NCBI RefSeq assembly: GCF_945859685.1
Contig: NC_079149.1
Span: forward strand, 4,685,118-4,749,117
Direction of reading: 5' to 3'
Origin: Eupeodes corollae
Lineage: Eukaryota; Arthropoda; Insecta; Diptera; Syrphidae
Length of the DNA: 64,000 nucleotides
Numbering within the stretch: the first letter of the stretch is position 1; every line of letters begins with the position of its first letter. The notes beneath the pieces were generated by a model. It saw only the letters and a list, made by a program, of their open reading frames with translations. It made no database searches and was not told the DNA's origin. Shown one piece after another: positions 38,601 to 53,600 of this stretch. The position numbers and the translations under genes are program-made.

Positions 38601-41600
38601 CAGTGAAGCAGTTAACGGATTTAGAGCTACCAACTAGCTACATATTTTGATTGAATAGTGCTTACATAAATGTGGATAATATAGAGAAAAACAGCAAACG
38701 TTGCAGCAATGTTTAAGCGATGGTAAAGTTTCTATTAAAATATAGAATAATTAGAAAATATAAATTTCAAATATAAAAACCTATTCTATTAAATAAAGAT
38801 ACAAAAAACAATGTTTTAACCAATATTTTAAAGCATTTGTAATTTGAATTTAAAATAAAATAAAACTAAGATGGCATCTGGCAGACTATTTTAAACCAAG
38901 GCTACATTTTATTCATTACGTTTATGAATTGTAAATTGAATTGAAACAAAATAAATTATTCTATTCTATTAAAAACACAGACTGTTTTACGAAATATTAG
39001 AATATTTTAGTTTAATTTTTGTATGAACTATAAGTGATATAAGCTAGCTGAGAAAGTTACAACTTAACTATGGTACACTGGTCGTATACGCACTTTTCAT
39101 AATTGGTTTAAGATAAATATTTGCAATGTTATTAAAAGTGTTAGTGGAAATAATGCATCAAATGAAAAATGGAGCTATATATTCAATAAAAATATTGAAT
39201 GTGTGCGAGAATTTAAATACCTTGGCATTACTGTTACAAATAATTTAAATATGGATAAAAACTTGAAGGAGAAATTGGTTAAGGCGAAAACTGCTATTAA
39301 TATGACAATAATATAATAGTTAATAAAAATACAATTCAGTTAAGAAACTCCTGACGCACTTTATAAAAAAAAAATTTCATTTGCCGAAAAATACGCTGAA
39401 CTACGTAATAATGTTGGAAACGGGTCTCTCTCTTTTGTTTATAAAAACATTAAAGTTGCAAGCAGACTTCTTGCTTAACGTTTTTAAAATTAATGATTCA
39501 CGGGTCGTGAAAAAAAATGGCCATAAAAGCCATACAAGATCAAAACAATTGGTATCGTGAGTGCCAAGATCTTGCTGCGGAATGTCAAATTAATTTTTAT
39601 TTACTCATCGAGAATTTAACAACCGCTAAAAACATCTTGTATGAAGTCATTTTAAAAGTTAATGAGAAATGTAGAGCTGAATATATTTCTGATATGTCTA
39701 ATTTCTTATTTAGAACAACTTACAGCAGATTAGATCATAACCTTGCAAAAAACAACTATTTTAAGGATTCCAATAATGTGCGTGTGATTTCTATGATGGT
39801 CAGACTACGTAGTGAACTAATAAAATTTCATTCCACAGACCTGATTAACCCATAGAGTGTAAAATGTGCCACCTATCAGAAAGAGAGGATACTGTTCACT
39901 TCTTGGGAAAATGCCTCATTCTCAGAGAAATCAGAAGGAATGTATTTAGAAAAGACTTTCTATCGGAAGATCAAGTGATAAGTTTATTGAATGAAATGAA
40001 TGTTGTCAATCTTTACGAATTTTGCAAAAGTGCACTTGGATATAAAAGTGCTATAATAAACGCACATTTCTGATTGTGTTTCTATTCACTGTTTTTTGAA
40101 TTATTTGTTCTATTATGAACTGTTTATAGTTAAAAAATTATAAATAAGTACCTTTTTTAATATTGAACAGTAATTATATTGAAGGCTTTTTACATTCATT
40201 GTGTTTTGTTGTCAATCTGTCAGACGGCAATTGCCATGCTATAATGATTTTTGTAAACATTTAAATTCAATAAAATCTGTATCTATCTATTGGTATTATG
40301 CTGCTACTGACGGTTAATTTATATTGTTTTCTTACATGTAACCAAATTTGTTTAAGCTGGCAGAACTTAATACTTACAACTAGACTTGAATTTTTGAAAA
40401 TATCCTGATAGAAAACACATTCTTTTTCGATATACATATGTACATATATTTGGCGTATTAAGTATAGTTAACTTCTTATCAATAATTTTTACGATTTTTT
40501 AAGAAGAATTTTCAATTCCTACTTGGCGAATCATCAATTGTTAATTTAAAGCTAATAGAAATGTCCGACCGTAGATTCTGAAAAAATTTGACTTCGTCGC
40601 AAAATTGCTACACAAGCTCTGTTTTGAAAACAAAAATCGCTTAACAATCTCGATTGATTTTGTATTGTTTCTGAAAAAAAAAATAATTTTAAAAAACTAT
40701 TTTTTCGGCCTCTGGAGTGGTTGAAGGTAAGTTAAGTTGTTTATTGGATTTAAAATTGAAACTCTCAACCTTTTTGGTTGCCAAGGTAAATGTTGTACGA
40801 GTATATTCTTCAGATAATAACAAGAGCCTTAATATTTATACAATAGGTGTTTATGTACATATCTAGGAAAATGACGCAACTGCTTTTTCATATGAAAGCA
40901 AAAAAGAATTTACTTTTCAACTTAAATGTTTTCAAAGTAAAATGTAAGTCTACTTTCAACTTATTTTCCCTGTTCTGGGTGCACTTTATTTAAATCTTTT
41001 TTTCAACAACTTTGCTTAACATACCGTGTAATTCTCTGTGTAAGACTACATTGCGTAAAGTAAGTACACGAGCGCTATTATTTACAATTCAAAATTATAA
41101 ATGCCTCAATTTTTCGCTTATTAAAGCCAACTTCTCGTACTAGCAGCGTATTATTAATTTATGAACGTATAATTAAAAACATAAACAACCCCCCAAACCT
41201 TAATAAATTTCGTCTGGCAGTCCAATAAATAAAATGAAGGATACTCCTCTTCTTTTGTTTTTTCTTTCAATGCTTTCAATTAAAACTAATCGTCTGAATC
41301 ATATCAAAAATGTTCTGTTCTTTTATCTTAATTGAAGGTTGCAAGAGGAGGATAAAATCAATATGAGAAAGATAATCTTCACCTCCTACACCCCCACATC
41401 CACATCAACACTTCCTTCCTGTTTTCTTTTTCTTTGTAATACCGATTTTGTTTTAATAAATTAATTACTTCAATCAAAACTTTCTGTTGTTTTTTCTTTT
41501 TTAATTTCAAAATTAAATTCAAATGGAAAATGAAAAGTTCAAAGCCCCAAATGTGTACAAACAGAAGCAGATTCACTCAAATTAGAATTCTCAATTAAAA

Positions 41601-44600
41601 CAAAAAAGTAATCGGGTTAACATAATTTAATTCAAAGTCATGTGCTATGCAAGGCGTATGATGTGAGAGCCCCTCTGTCTGGCTCTATGCTCACTTTGAT
41701 TATTTACTTTTTCTTTTTGTTTATCAAAAATTCTGAATATATGAATTTAATTACAGACTCACTCACTCACTCACTTACAAGTTGTGTGGTTAAATTTAAA
41801 ACAACGTAACCACTGTAGGCTTCTATTAATAGATTTTCAGGAAGTCAAGACGGTCGGTGGCGTCGTCTTCGGTGGTGGTGGTGGACAGATATAAAGTTTT
41901 GTTAATGAAATAGAAAACTAGGTGAATTTGAACTTCAGAACACCCCAAAAACTATCGAACCATATAAGGGTTGAGAGTGATAGAGTGACGAGGAGTGTTT
42001 TATGGGAAAACATAATTTGTCTTCATTAAGTTCAAAAGGAACCCATCCTCGAGTTCTCGCATCCTCAACAATCCATTAGCACCATGTAAGTTAAGTTACA
42101 TCAACATGACACATAGGAATAAGGGAACAGGATATTCAATTCCTTGATAAAACTTGACAAGAGTTAACTTAATTTTTATGTTGTCAAGATTTATGGTTAG
42201 ACGTCAAATTGTGTACATTTCAGAGAATTACCAGAACCAGCTACAAGAAGAAAAAAAAAGGAAACACCACTTGTAAAGAGAAATAGAAAAAGGTAAGTGA
42301 TATAAAATGAGGAGCAGGCGCACTGATAGTTAAGAGCTCTGGGAATATGAAAGTACATGAAATCTAAGCGAAACCATGGTATTAATAGAATAAGGCTTTA
42401 AAAAGTATGAAAAGGTGTTTTTTTAAGCAAATAAAAAAGTAGCACAAAATAATAAAAAACTATTTAATATTAATTAAAACTGATACTTAGTTTATCAAGG
42501 CTCTTCTCAAAGTCAAAGATGAAGAGTTAGAACAATAGGTCAATTAATTTTATTTTTTCTTGTGCCCCCTTCAAAACAAAATTCTGATTAGATAAATGAT
42601 ATCTGTACAACGAATTCCATGTTTTAAAAATATCTCTACGCATTTGTTGATACTTTTATTTTAAACTTAATTCAATCACTGTTGTCCTTGTTAAAAAATA
42701 AATAAGCTATTTAAGACCTTAAGGTGTACAACATCATAGGATGCTTTTTAGGTTGCCTTATAATATTTTGTATGGTTCTTTTCTATGATTTTTGATTTTG
42801 AAATCAGAATTCTTCTTTGGACAGAGCAACGCTTCCAAATGGTGGAAAAATTAAACCTGTTCGCGATGCTCAGAACACTATTCATTTATTTTACAGTGTT
42901 CAAGATAAAGCTCATTTTTTCAAAAATTAATCAGCAAAATATCGACAACATTTGGTTCAAATAAGACGGCACAACTTGTCATACTTAACGTTTTTCGATT
43001 ACTTTTAATTGGGATTTGTAAAGTCGTTTGTTTATGCCGACAAACCAGCAACTCTTGAAGCATTTTAATCCATTATTCGAGCCACCATAAAATGCTAGAT
43101 TTATTTGAAAAAGTTGTACAAAATTTGACTGACGGACAAATGCCGGTAATAATATTTAAATTAAATTAACGAACTTGCTTCCATATACGAAGAATTTTTT
43201 TAAAAAAGCACCGTTATTTTAAGATTTAAAAATATACCTGCAGAATAAGTTTGTCTTTAAAAATGATTATCTCATACAAAAATATTTTCTTTTATGTATA
43301 TTGAAAGAAGCCAAGTAAAGAAAAAAAATTAAAAAAATTTTCATTATATCTGGTCGTTTTTGAGAAAATTAGAATTTTCGATTTTTGACCAAATTATTTG
43401 TATTAAAAACGCCTAACGTTAATCTGCTTTAAACCTCAATTTTCAAGTTTCAACTGAATCGATCTAATGGTGCAGGCTGTAGGAGTCAGGACAGATAGAC
43501 GAACGGAATCGTCAGAACCACTCCTTCGACTTCTTCAATATCGTAATGTCAGATTTCATTAAAATATCGAATTTAAATGTTTACAAGTGCAAACTTTGCC
43601 GTATAGTTTCTATATACATATACATTCCGCTTCAACTTAATACGCACAAACATTTAAAAAATACTTTATTAAATTTTTCCATCTGTTGAGGCCAACTACT
43701 CCTTTAAGATGTTAAGAAACATATCCTCACCAACTTTTAAAGTGCATCAGAAGTAAAGTAGAAGTTGTTTAAGAGTCAACTGAATAGGTACAACAGCAAT
43801 TTAATCGATGTTTATGAGCGTTTTCAAGTACTGGATAGAAAATCAACACCTTTAGAGATTTCCGTGAAATTATATTTCTGATCTAAAATTATACAACCAA
43901 CGGCTAGATTTATATGCATTAGCAGTGTTTTAAAAGGTTAAATTGACTTGCTTAGACACCAAGCCCTTCCCTTTATTCTTATTTAAAAAATGGAGTTTCG
44001 TACAAAAAAAACATAAAGGGAGCAAAAAAAAAAAACTGTACAAACAGCAGTTTAAAGTCGAGAAATTTTTTGATATGCATCAGAAATTTGCCTAAACCCA
44101 ATTCACTCTACAGTTTTAAAAGCTATTAAATTTCGGGCCACCTTGAAAGAATTGAATATAACACAAAACCGCTACTTGAAGGAAACCGGAAAGCTATGCG
44201 AATAGAGTTTTTCAAAAATAAAATAAGCTAAAAAAAGAATGATACTACGTGATTTTGTTTTAAAACTAAAAACTATTTAATTTCGATGGGCCTCTTCGTC
44301 AGCCTTTTATTTTCACGATTTGAAAAATATAATGGTTTTTAAAGCTTCATAGCAAAGCATAGCCGTGTAGGTTGCGTTGTGATATGAAGAGATGTTAGTT
44401 AGCATTTTATTGAAATTAAAGTCTTTACATCAAAAATTACTGTAGCTGAGTAAAATGGAATCTTGAACAGAAATTTTAATAAGTATCCCAACATTTGTTT
44501 ACCCATAAACTTGGCCTACCAACATGATAAGGCATGATACTCACTCAGTGCGAATAATATGAGCTTGGACAGAGGAGCAAAATTTGCACTTCCTTCAATG

Positions 44601-47600
44601 ACTGCCTCATCTCTCATCTCATCCGAATATTGTTAAATATGCTTAAGGATGCTTATTACCTACAGTAATGTGGGTGATCCTCAGTTTAAAGGCAAAGAAT
44701 CCTTTATTTCTGCAACTAAGCTAGCACGGAGCGAAATTTTGTTGAAATATATTAAAATGAAAAAAAGAAATTATCAAAAGTTAAGGTGGAAGCAATAAAA
44801 ACTGGTTTATGTCCAATGCAATAACGATTTTAATATTTGTACCAATTCAGTTGATCCTCAAGCTATTATACAAAAATCCGATACACGTATGCCTAAGCAA
44901 TGATTAAACACGAAAAAAGTCGAATGATATGAAAGTTTTCTTTTCTACCATTTAGATAGAAATCGCTCATAACTTATTAACCAAATATTCAAAGATGTCG
45001 TGATTACTTAAATTCTACTCTGAGCAAAATCTATCAAAAATCCACACTGGAACGAGCCATTTGGTTCCGGATCCACACCGAATGCAATTGCTCGATTGAT
45101 TTTAAGATGATTTTATGATATCTTCATTCAATTGTGTTGGACAATCAATAATTCGAAATGAGTCGTAATAATTTAATCACTAAAACCCAAGTAATAATCA
45201 CAAGGTTGTACTATAAATTCTTTTAAATAGACAAGGTACACAACAATTAACACGTTAACCTTTTAATAAACGTGCAGTGGTCAAAGGTTATCTAAAACAT
45301 ATGGTTTTAATATTGGCTAGACATATTGTACTTTAGTATGACAATTCGCGAGAATTTTTCTATAAATTGCCATCATTAGCCGCTTTTGAATTCATGCTTA
45401 GGTACAAACAAGAAAATATTAGGAAAACATTTTAACATTCGAAACATTTTTAAACGATATCAGCGAAGTGGTGTTCATGGTTTTTATGTTGAAACATCAA
45501 AGCTGCAATTTGAAAAAGTATTGATGTTATTAAACTATGTATAATAGTGCGTCTTCTTATCAAAAAAAATTCCATACAGCTTCTAGACTTAAGTATCGAT
45601 TTAAATTTTGCTCCAATATTTTATTTTAAATGCACATCCTTTTGATTTGTAATTTTAGCAAAAGTATTCAATATTCAATAAACTTCGTCAGAAATAAAAT
45701 GTAACTCAACCATGTAACATAACATGAGTGTGTTAAATTATTTTATGATTCGATATAATAATAACCACTTCAACCAAAACTAAATCCTTACATGTTTCAT
45801 AAAACGAAGAGCATGTACGATTAGACCATTTGAGAATGTTTATTTTCCACCCGAACATAACATTTATTGCAACACGTAATCTAAATCATTTAAAATCCAA
45901 CCGTAAACCAATAACCACAATTAAATAAAAATAACCCTACAGTGGGAAAATACGATTACTTACTACAATGGTAACAAATCAGATGATATCTCTGATGGAT
46001 TATTAATTAAATTTATTCTTAATTGTAAATTTTTAAGTAAATTCATTGCACAAACCGAGAGGAGAAGTTTAAAAACGCAATTATTAAAACACTATGACTA
46101 TAACTATTTCCCGCGTAAAAAAAAAAAACAAAAATACTTAAATCACGCTACGAAAAGCTTACGAATAAAGATCGTTCTATCTTTATTTTCATGTTTATTT
46201 CGAGTTGTTTTTGAATGGTGTAGCAAGAAAACATTATAACACAGCTGTTTTGATTTTTTATGACTAAACTAGTAGTCATAAATGAATTCTAATTTAAGAT
46301 AAAGATAGAAAAAAGAATTAAAACAACGCCACCGGCATGCAGATGTAGAGTTAAAATATTTCTCAAGGCACACAAAAAACATGATTGAATTTATCGAAAG
46401 AAAAGTGCATCGTACGTTAAGTATGGACCAAAAATAGCCACAGCACTCGTCGTCGCGTCGTCTTCGAGTGGACTCACGCGATAACTTTTGGCACAAAATA
46501 TTATTACATTAAAGATTAAATTTTTGTAGAATATGTTATTTTGTTATTTTTACGGATACTCACCAGCTCATGGGAGAATTGCCTTGACTTGTAAAGGGAT
46601 CGTCATTGGCATCATAGAAATCATCTTCACCTTCAGAACTTGAATATGATGTTTCTGGTACTGCAAGTGTTAGAATTTTACTGTTCACTGAAAAATATGA
46701 AAATTAAAGGCATTAATATGAGAGAATAAAATTAAGTATAAGTTTAAGAACAATTATAAAATGAGCACCACCAACAAATATCTATACTTTTGTTCTTATC
46801 AAAAACCTAATGAATTTATAAACGTTATCAAAATTGTGTGAACAAAACTGTAACTTTCTTCTTTAAATGGTTATTAAGAGTTTGAATTTTAACAGACAAA
46901 CCAAATTAATAATTTTCTTATATTGAAGACGTTTAAGTCCACTGCCTAAGAAAACTAAATAAGACATGATGGTCTGCCGAGGGTCTTAACCTACAACTTA
47001 GCTACAATATTGTTTTTACCTTTTTTAGAGACATTGGGCCTTACCATAGCTCCCATCTGATCAAATTCGTATTACGAATGGCAAAAAATAGTCGTAGCTT
47101 ATAACTAAACAAACAACATTTGTTCAAAAATTTGGAGTCTATATTATAGTTAAGAGTGAAGCTTGTTGTATTTGGAATTTCTATGACGAATCGTCTAAAA
47201 AAATGGTTGTGAGATTGTCTCTAACATACACCGAAATTCTTTAGATCCTTGTTATCCCAAATTTTAAGGAGATCCAACTACTATCATTGCACTTAGAAGA
47301 AAAACTCATAATGCATAATGTAGCATCTTTATGAGCCAACAATATGCTTAAGTGTGACTTAGTCTATCCTAGACAGTCACTTCATCTTAGTAAGTTGTTT
47401 TTATAGCACAAAGAAAAAAAACAAAGAAAAATAAATTAGGTGGCACAACAGTTCGTAGAGAACCAGGGCCTATTGACTTACAACTCTCAACCATTCCTGT
47501 GTGCGAGTAATTGCAGAAATGGAGGGGTCCTACAGTTTAAATGCCAAATCCAAACGGCTAATTTGAGAAAGCACTTTTTCATAACATAAATTACTCTTGG

Positions 47601-50600
47601 AGAATTTGTCAATTCCTCGCAAGAGGCAATACCCGTCAAAAAAACTTTAGGTGGCACAGGCAGGGACCGATCCCAGGACCTCTCGCATGACAGTCCAACA
47701 CACTAACCACCATGCCTCGGGTACTACTACATTTAAACAAAGCCTAGTCTTAAAATCATTTTGTATTGTGTAAAAATTAATTTTGTACTTTAATTTAATT
47801 TTAAGAATTTAATATTATACTAATATTAAATTGAGCTCAAAATAAGGAATATTCTATTTTCTTGCTTCGGCAACCGCTTGTGAAATAAGCTTTATATGTT
47901 CGATAAGAACTAACAAACTTTATCAACATTTGGAGGTCTTGTTTTTGAACTCAGCGAAAATACCGTAAGATAATTCCAAATGATATCATTATACAAAATA
48001 TTTTCATTTCATACTAAAACAATTGCAATTCCAAAGACTATTTAAGTCCTTTAAATTTTTAAATAAGATAAAACATCCAACCACCTAACAAACATACACT
48101 TTTGAAATACTTACCATCTGAAATTGAGGATCGAGTCTTCAAGCGATTCGCTTCATTGCATTCAGAGCCAAATTCTATGCCAGATTGAATAGAACCACTT
48201 CCCACTGGTGGCAGAATCCCTATGAGAATAATTAAATTGGATTAGAAACGCATAGTTTTACATATGAGTATACCGTTAGAGAGACACAATAACACATACG
48301 ATAGACTTTTAGAAAATAGTTTGTGTCATGTGCTCCTGTACTTTATACTTACCATCCTCATAGTCATCATCGTTGATACTTTCTGTCTTTGTACTGTTAT
48401 TGCTGCTAGTCACCGGACCGTTGTAGATACCGTTAATTGGGTGTGCCATATTTTTGGCAATTTGCAATGTGACTATTGAGTGTTTGATATGGTCGAGCAT
48501 TTCCTAAAAAATAAAAATTGAAATATGAATCGAGTTCAAGTACGTGTAGGTAGCTTAAATGGTTTTTGTGAATGAAACTCAAGAAGATTTTGGGTAGAAA
48601 GTGGAGTTATGAAATTAAATTAAAATGGGACTTAAATGCAGAAGTTGTAGGAATGAAAGTAAGATGATAAGAATCTAATTTAATACGTTTTGAGGGTAGA
48701 AAATAAAGGCTCTTCAGAATAATATTTAAGAAGTGCTTTTAAATATTGTTTGAGTAAAAAACTTGAGTCCCTAATCCTGCGTATAAATCCTTTCATCAAT
48801 ACTATAAATTGTGTGATTCGTAAATCGCCAAGGGAATTGTGACAAAATATAAATAATTCTGCTATTGAAGACGTGTATAGGGTTCAGACAGGATGTGCAA
48901 GTATCTGAAGTTAATCTGCAAGGCAATATTTTCAACAGCTTGGTTATGCGAACCATATCGACATTTTCGGTCGCTCTCAGCGAGCTATACAAAAATATTA
49001 ACAGCTATGGTGACAAAATCCGAGGTTCTAGGAGTAAACCTAGGACAAAACGCACTGTCGAAAGAGAAAGATCACGATACATACAACTCTAATTTAAACA
49101 GTCGTACTTTACGGAAAAATTAATTGATACTGGGCACTTTCAATAGAAAAATTCCTCGGAGTATATTTGGTCTTATATAAGAGAGCGGAATTAGTAGAAT
49201 ATTCAGTTGTGAATTATACGACCTTTACTAAACGACAACACTGTCTTGATCACATAGATGGAATATCGCAATATCTCAGGTAGAGAAACTTTATGAATCG
49301 GGACCACTGAAGTAAGTATAAGTTCGAAGCTAGACGTACCTTTCATGTTTAAGGTGCTACATTAGCTTAAAATTAATAAATTTTTGAAAATATAATATTA
49401 AGAAGATCATGTAGTACGGTTAAAAACTTTTAGAATTAATGTGCTGGGTACGTAAAGCCCAAAGTTTAATTTCAGTGTGGCCCTTTAATCAGAAAAAACA
49501 ACTATGATCAGAATAAACAAAAATAATTATACTAGCAATGACATCTCTTTGAATCTTTGATGGTTCGAAGAATTGTTTCCCAAGCGGCTCAATATCAAAG
49601 ACCTAAGGACTGAAGCACCATTTCTGTTGTGTGCACTTAAGAAGACGGTTTTTTGATTTAAGATGCTTGTGAAACAAAAAAAAAGAAATTTATAAAATAT
49701 TAACAACAAATTTTAAACTGATCTGTAAAACAAGACTTAAGAAGTCCGAAGTATAAGGCTAAACATTAAAGATTCATTTACCTACTTATTTGTTTTTTAA
49801 ATCAATTAAAGGTAAGGAGAATAACGCCGACCTTTGAGCAAGACATTTTTAAAATAAAACTGAACGAAACTGACTGAAATGGACTTTATCTCAATTCGAT
49901 GAACACAGAAAAATAAAACAAGTGTTCTTGATAAGAGATAGATTAAATTGAAAGAAAATAAAAAATGAGTAGAACCATGGAAAAAGAGATTCCCACACCA
50001 AAAGCTAAATATTTTTCTTTATAAGCCTTTTGTCAATATAAATAAAATCCTTATGAGACAAGTTCATGCAATGTTAACCAGTTGATTTATTATTTATTAA
50101 GGTTTTGTGTTCTTGACATTGTGTATTCTATTGAAGAGAGGTGATGATCTTTATTTGGTTCGTTCGGGTGACCTACATTCAGTCTTTCTTATTTGCTCTC
50201 ATTTTTGCAATTTCAAAGCCTACAACATTTAAATATGAATTCTTTTTTTAAAAAAGCAAAATCCTTTTTTTTATTACTGCAGTTACTGAGAAAAGTTCCA
50301 AGGACAAAATCTATGAATTTATAGAGGTAACATATTTATATACATATATTTTTATAAATATATTTAGTAACCTGATGCCAGCCACAGAATTGAACATGAA
50401 CTTTTAGAGAAACAAGAACTACAAAGATTGCGTAATGACACTTACTTTCCACAAAATAATCAATAGATTTTGCTCAAGGACACCGCATCGTATGTATCGT
50501 ACAAGTTTACGAGATATAAATCAATTTCAAAAATATCTCGCACACATCACAATAAGAAGAACGACACCTGTTGATAAAAATCAACGAGATGGTGTGATAT

Positions 50601-53600
50601 ATAAAGAGAAAGGTGAGCCAAGGCAGTCTCGAATAACGAGGGACCATGATGAAAAAAATAAAGAATATTGTTCTCGTAGGTCAGTTTTATGATGACGAGA
50701 ACGAGGACGACGACGACGACGAAGAAAAGAAGCAGACAAAATAAATTGCTTACATTAGCGTTATCCTGCAGCAGCTTGCACTTTGTCTTCTCCTCCAGAT
50801 CAGTTATATCTGCGATTCGTTTTTCGATTTTCTAGAAGATATTTAATATTATTTTTTTTTAAATTGATTAAAAAAACTTAAACTCACATTTATCTGTTCA
50901 ATCATCAGTTGCAAGTAGGCATCTGCTTCACTGATACGACGGTCTAATATTTCCAAATGATTAGCTCGTTTACTAAGGTCCTTGTTAGAGTAACCACCCA
51001 AGTAGAAAGTGCTTTGAGAGTCCCACATGCGATTACGATTCGCATGACGTCGTATTGTATCCTCGAGACGCCTTACCCACTTTTCACGTTCGTCGCTATG
51101 CTGTGCCTGTGATGAAATAAAACATATAAAATCATAAAAATAATATTGTGCAGTACAAAAATATATATATATATGTATCTACATGAGTAAGTAGTAATGT
51201 GTTTGTATGTTGTTGCTGTGTTAAGAAGGACTAAAACAAAAACTAGGACGACAGCAAAACAACAGCGAAACTAGCGCAAGAACAGTACGAACAGTTGAAA
51301 TTCGTAGTAGCTAACATTTATAAGGTGTTTCAGTTAAACTTCGGAAAGGGATGTACCTTTAAAGGTTTTCGGTTGGATGCAATCAGATACAGAAATTTAG
51401 GATTACATTGATAAATTGAATAGGTCAGGTAGTGGACGGATCCATTGACTTTGACATCCTACTTAAAGCACTTGGATTACGTGGACGATGTTTGCTTACT
51501 CTCTAATAGGATCATCGATCTCCATGAAGATCAAATGACAACAAGTGTGGAGAGAGAGCAGTAGTTGTGGGGCTGAAAATTAATTCCGGCAAAATAAAAA
51601 TGATCAGCCTCGGAACCCGACTATCCTCTCAAATAAATATTTCCTCACAACCGGTGGAAAAAAGTGGAGAGGTTTCAATACCTTGGAAGTATCATCTTCA
51701 TCGAAGGCGGAACTTAACGTCATCTGCCGCATCGGCAAAGCAAAAGCGGCGTTCGGTATGTTGTCGAAAATTTTGAGGAATAACTCTTTCTGCTTAAGAA
51801 CTAAGCTACAACTGTTTGGCACAAATGTCGAATCTGTGCTTTTTTATGGGTGCAGCACTTGGAAGGTTACTTCAGCCATTACAAGAAAGCTGCAAACCTT
51901 CGTGAATAGATGTCTTCGTAACATCCTAAGGATTTTCTGGCCAAATCGTATATCAAATGAGATCCTTAATAGAAGGATAGGCCAGGAACCTATAGAATCT
52001 ATAATACGAAGACGTAAGTGGCAATGGACTGGACATACGCTTCTTAAAGGTAACGACTGCATTGCAGGCCAAGCAATGCAGTGGAATCCTGTCACACAAG
52101 AAGGAAGAAGAGCTGAATGACCAAGAAGCACATGGCACAAGACAGTCGTGGCGGAATCAGCATCACTAGGAAACCTAGCAAGATATGGCCAGTCGCCGTA
52201 AATCGAAGGCTGCGGTCGGGATGATGTCTAATGTTGGAAGAATGACTCTCTCAGCTCTAAGTCTGACTTAAGACCTCTTTAACGTCAAATCGGTACTGTT
52301 TTACGGATTCGTCGACAATGACATTAATGATAACTAGGGAACTGCAAAGAGATATATTAACAGATGTCTACTAATAAACTAAAGTGTTTTCTAGTTCAAT
52401 GCTATCTCCAACGAAGAACTGTATAGGAAAACGGTTCAGGATCCCAACGAAACTATTATACTAAGGTGAAAGGAGCATTGGATTGGACACACTCTACGAA
52501 ACGATTATGAATGCATTCGGGCACGAATAGAAGTGGAATGCACTTACTCAAAAGGGCAGACAAATCGAGAGGACGAGAATCACGTGGAGAAGAACAGTCG
52601 AGAAGGAACTGTCGGGATTTGGGAAAGACCTTGAGAAAGCTCGAACTCATCGCCGAAAACCGCACACGATATGGCGCGAACGAGTAGTTGAGGCCGTATG
52701 TGACTCACGTACTTTTTAGATCTGAGGACTGAGTAATAAATAAAAAGGCTTAACGGAGTATTCTTGCTCATTTTGAAAAACACCCTGTTTAAATGCCCCA
52801 ACCTCTTTTATTGGCAAAACTTTTGGAGCCAACACGACGCAGTGAGCTTTAAATACTTTAACTAAAATACCCAAAATGACAATTAGAACATGTTGTTGTT
52901 TTAAGTATATAAGATATAAGAGTATTGTTGTGGAGGATAAAAGGACACAACAATTTTGTGCCGGTGGTGCTAGTCCTCGTGCTATTGATATTTGGTTTTT
53001 CCTTCTTCGTGGTCTTGGTAGATACTTGTGAGACAGAAAAAACAAGTATGTAGTATGTAGGTGACTTGAATTAGTAGTCTCTTTCATTTTCCTTTTTTTG
53101 AATTTTTGTGAATATTGACTTTACTTTTTGTGGAGTGCGGGGTTTTGTGGGATGAAAAGGTAACTGTTATATGTGAGAAAGGCTTTCTCTTTTGTCTTGC
53201 GACATTTGTTGCCAAAAAGTTTAAGGGAAAAACCAAACAAAAAAAAGTTGCATTATAGGCAGATAAAGAGGAAGAAATCTATGAGTATAAATCAGATTGC
53301 CGTTTTGAAGATATAAATAGAACAAAGTTGATATTTGGCAATAGACTGGTAGTCAATAATTGTGGAAATAAATTCAAGGAGATTTATATTGTGGGAAGTT
53401 CAATGAATTTATATTTATGTATGTATGCAAAAAAATGCTATTTCAAGGAACTAAATATACTGGAAAGTGAAAGTGGTTTTGGTTTTTGTTTTAAGATTAT
53501 GACGAAAGGAGGAGCACGTGTGCATTTCTTAAACGGTCTACGAAGGTACATGGAAGCAATTGATTTTTTAATTGTTTTAAATTGTTTTTAATGTTGCTGC

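Larger units (their letters stand above)
27793..46563 (-). other. Large ORP9 intron (18.8 kb)
   Basis: Separates the FFAT exon from the linker/ORD exon. Holds a mariner-type MITE, a Harbinger-like inverted-repeat element, two LINEs, further mariner relics and a tandem duplication. 32.4-36.2 kb, 40.3-42.8 kb and 44.8-46.5 kb show no recognisable feature beyond simple repeats. Confidence 0.85.

Noticed and set aside
47655..47728. Apparent tRNA gene
   Set aside because: The tRNA-like head is joined to a SINE body shared with two other loci and has degenerate arms; it is a SINE promoter region, not a tRNA gene.
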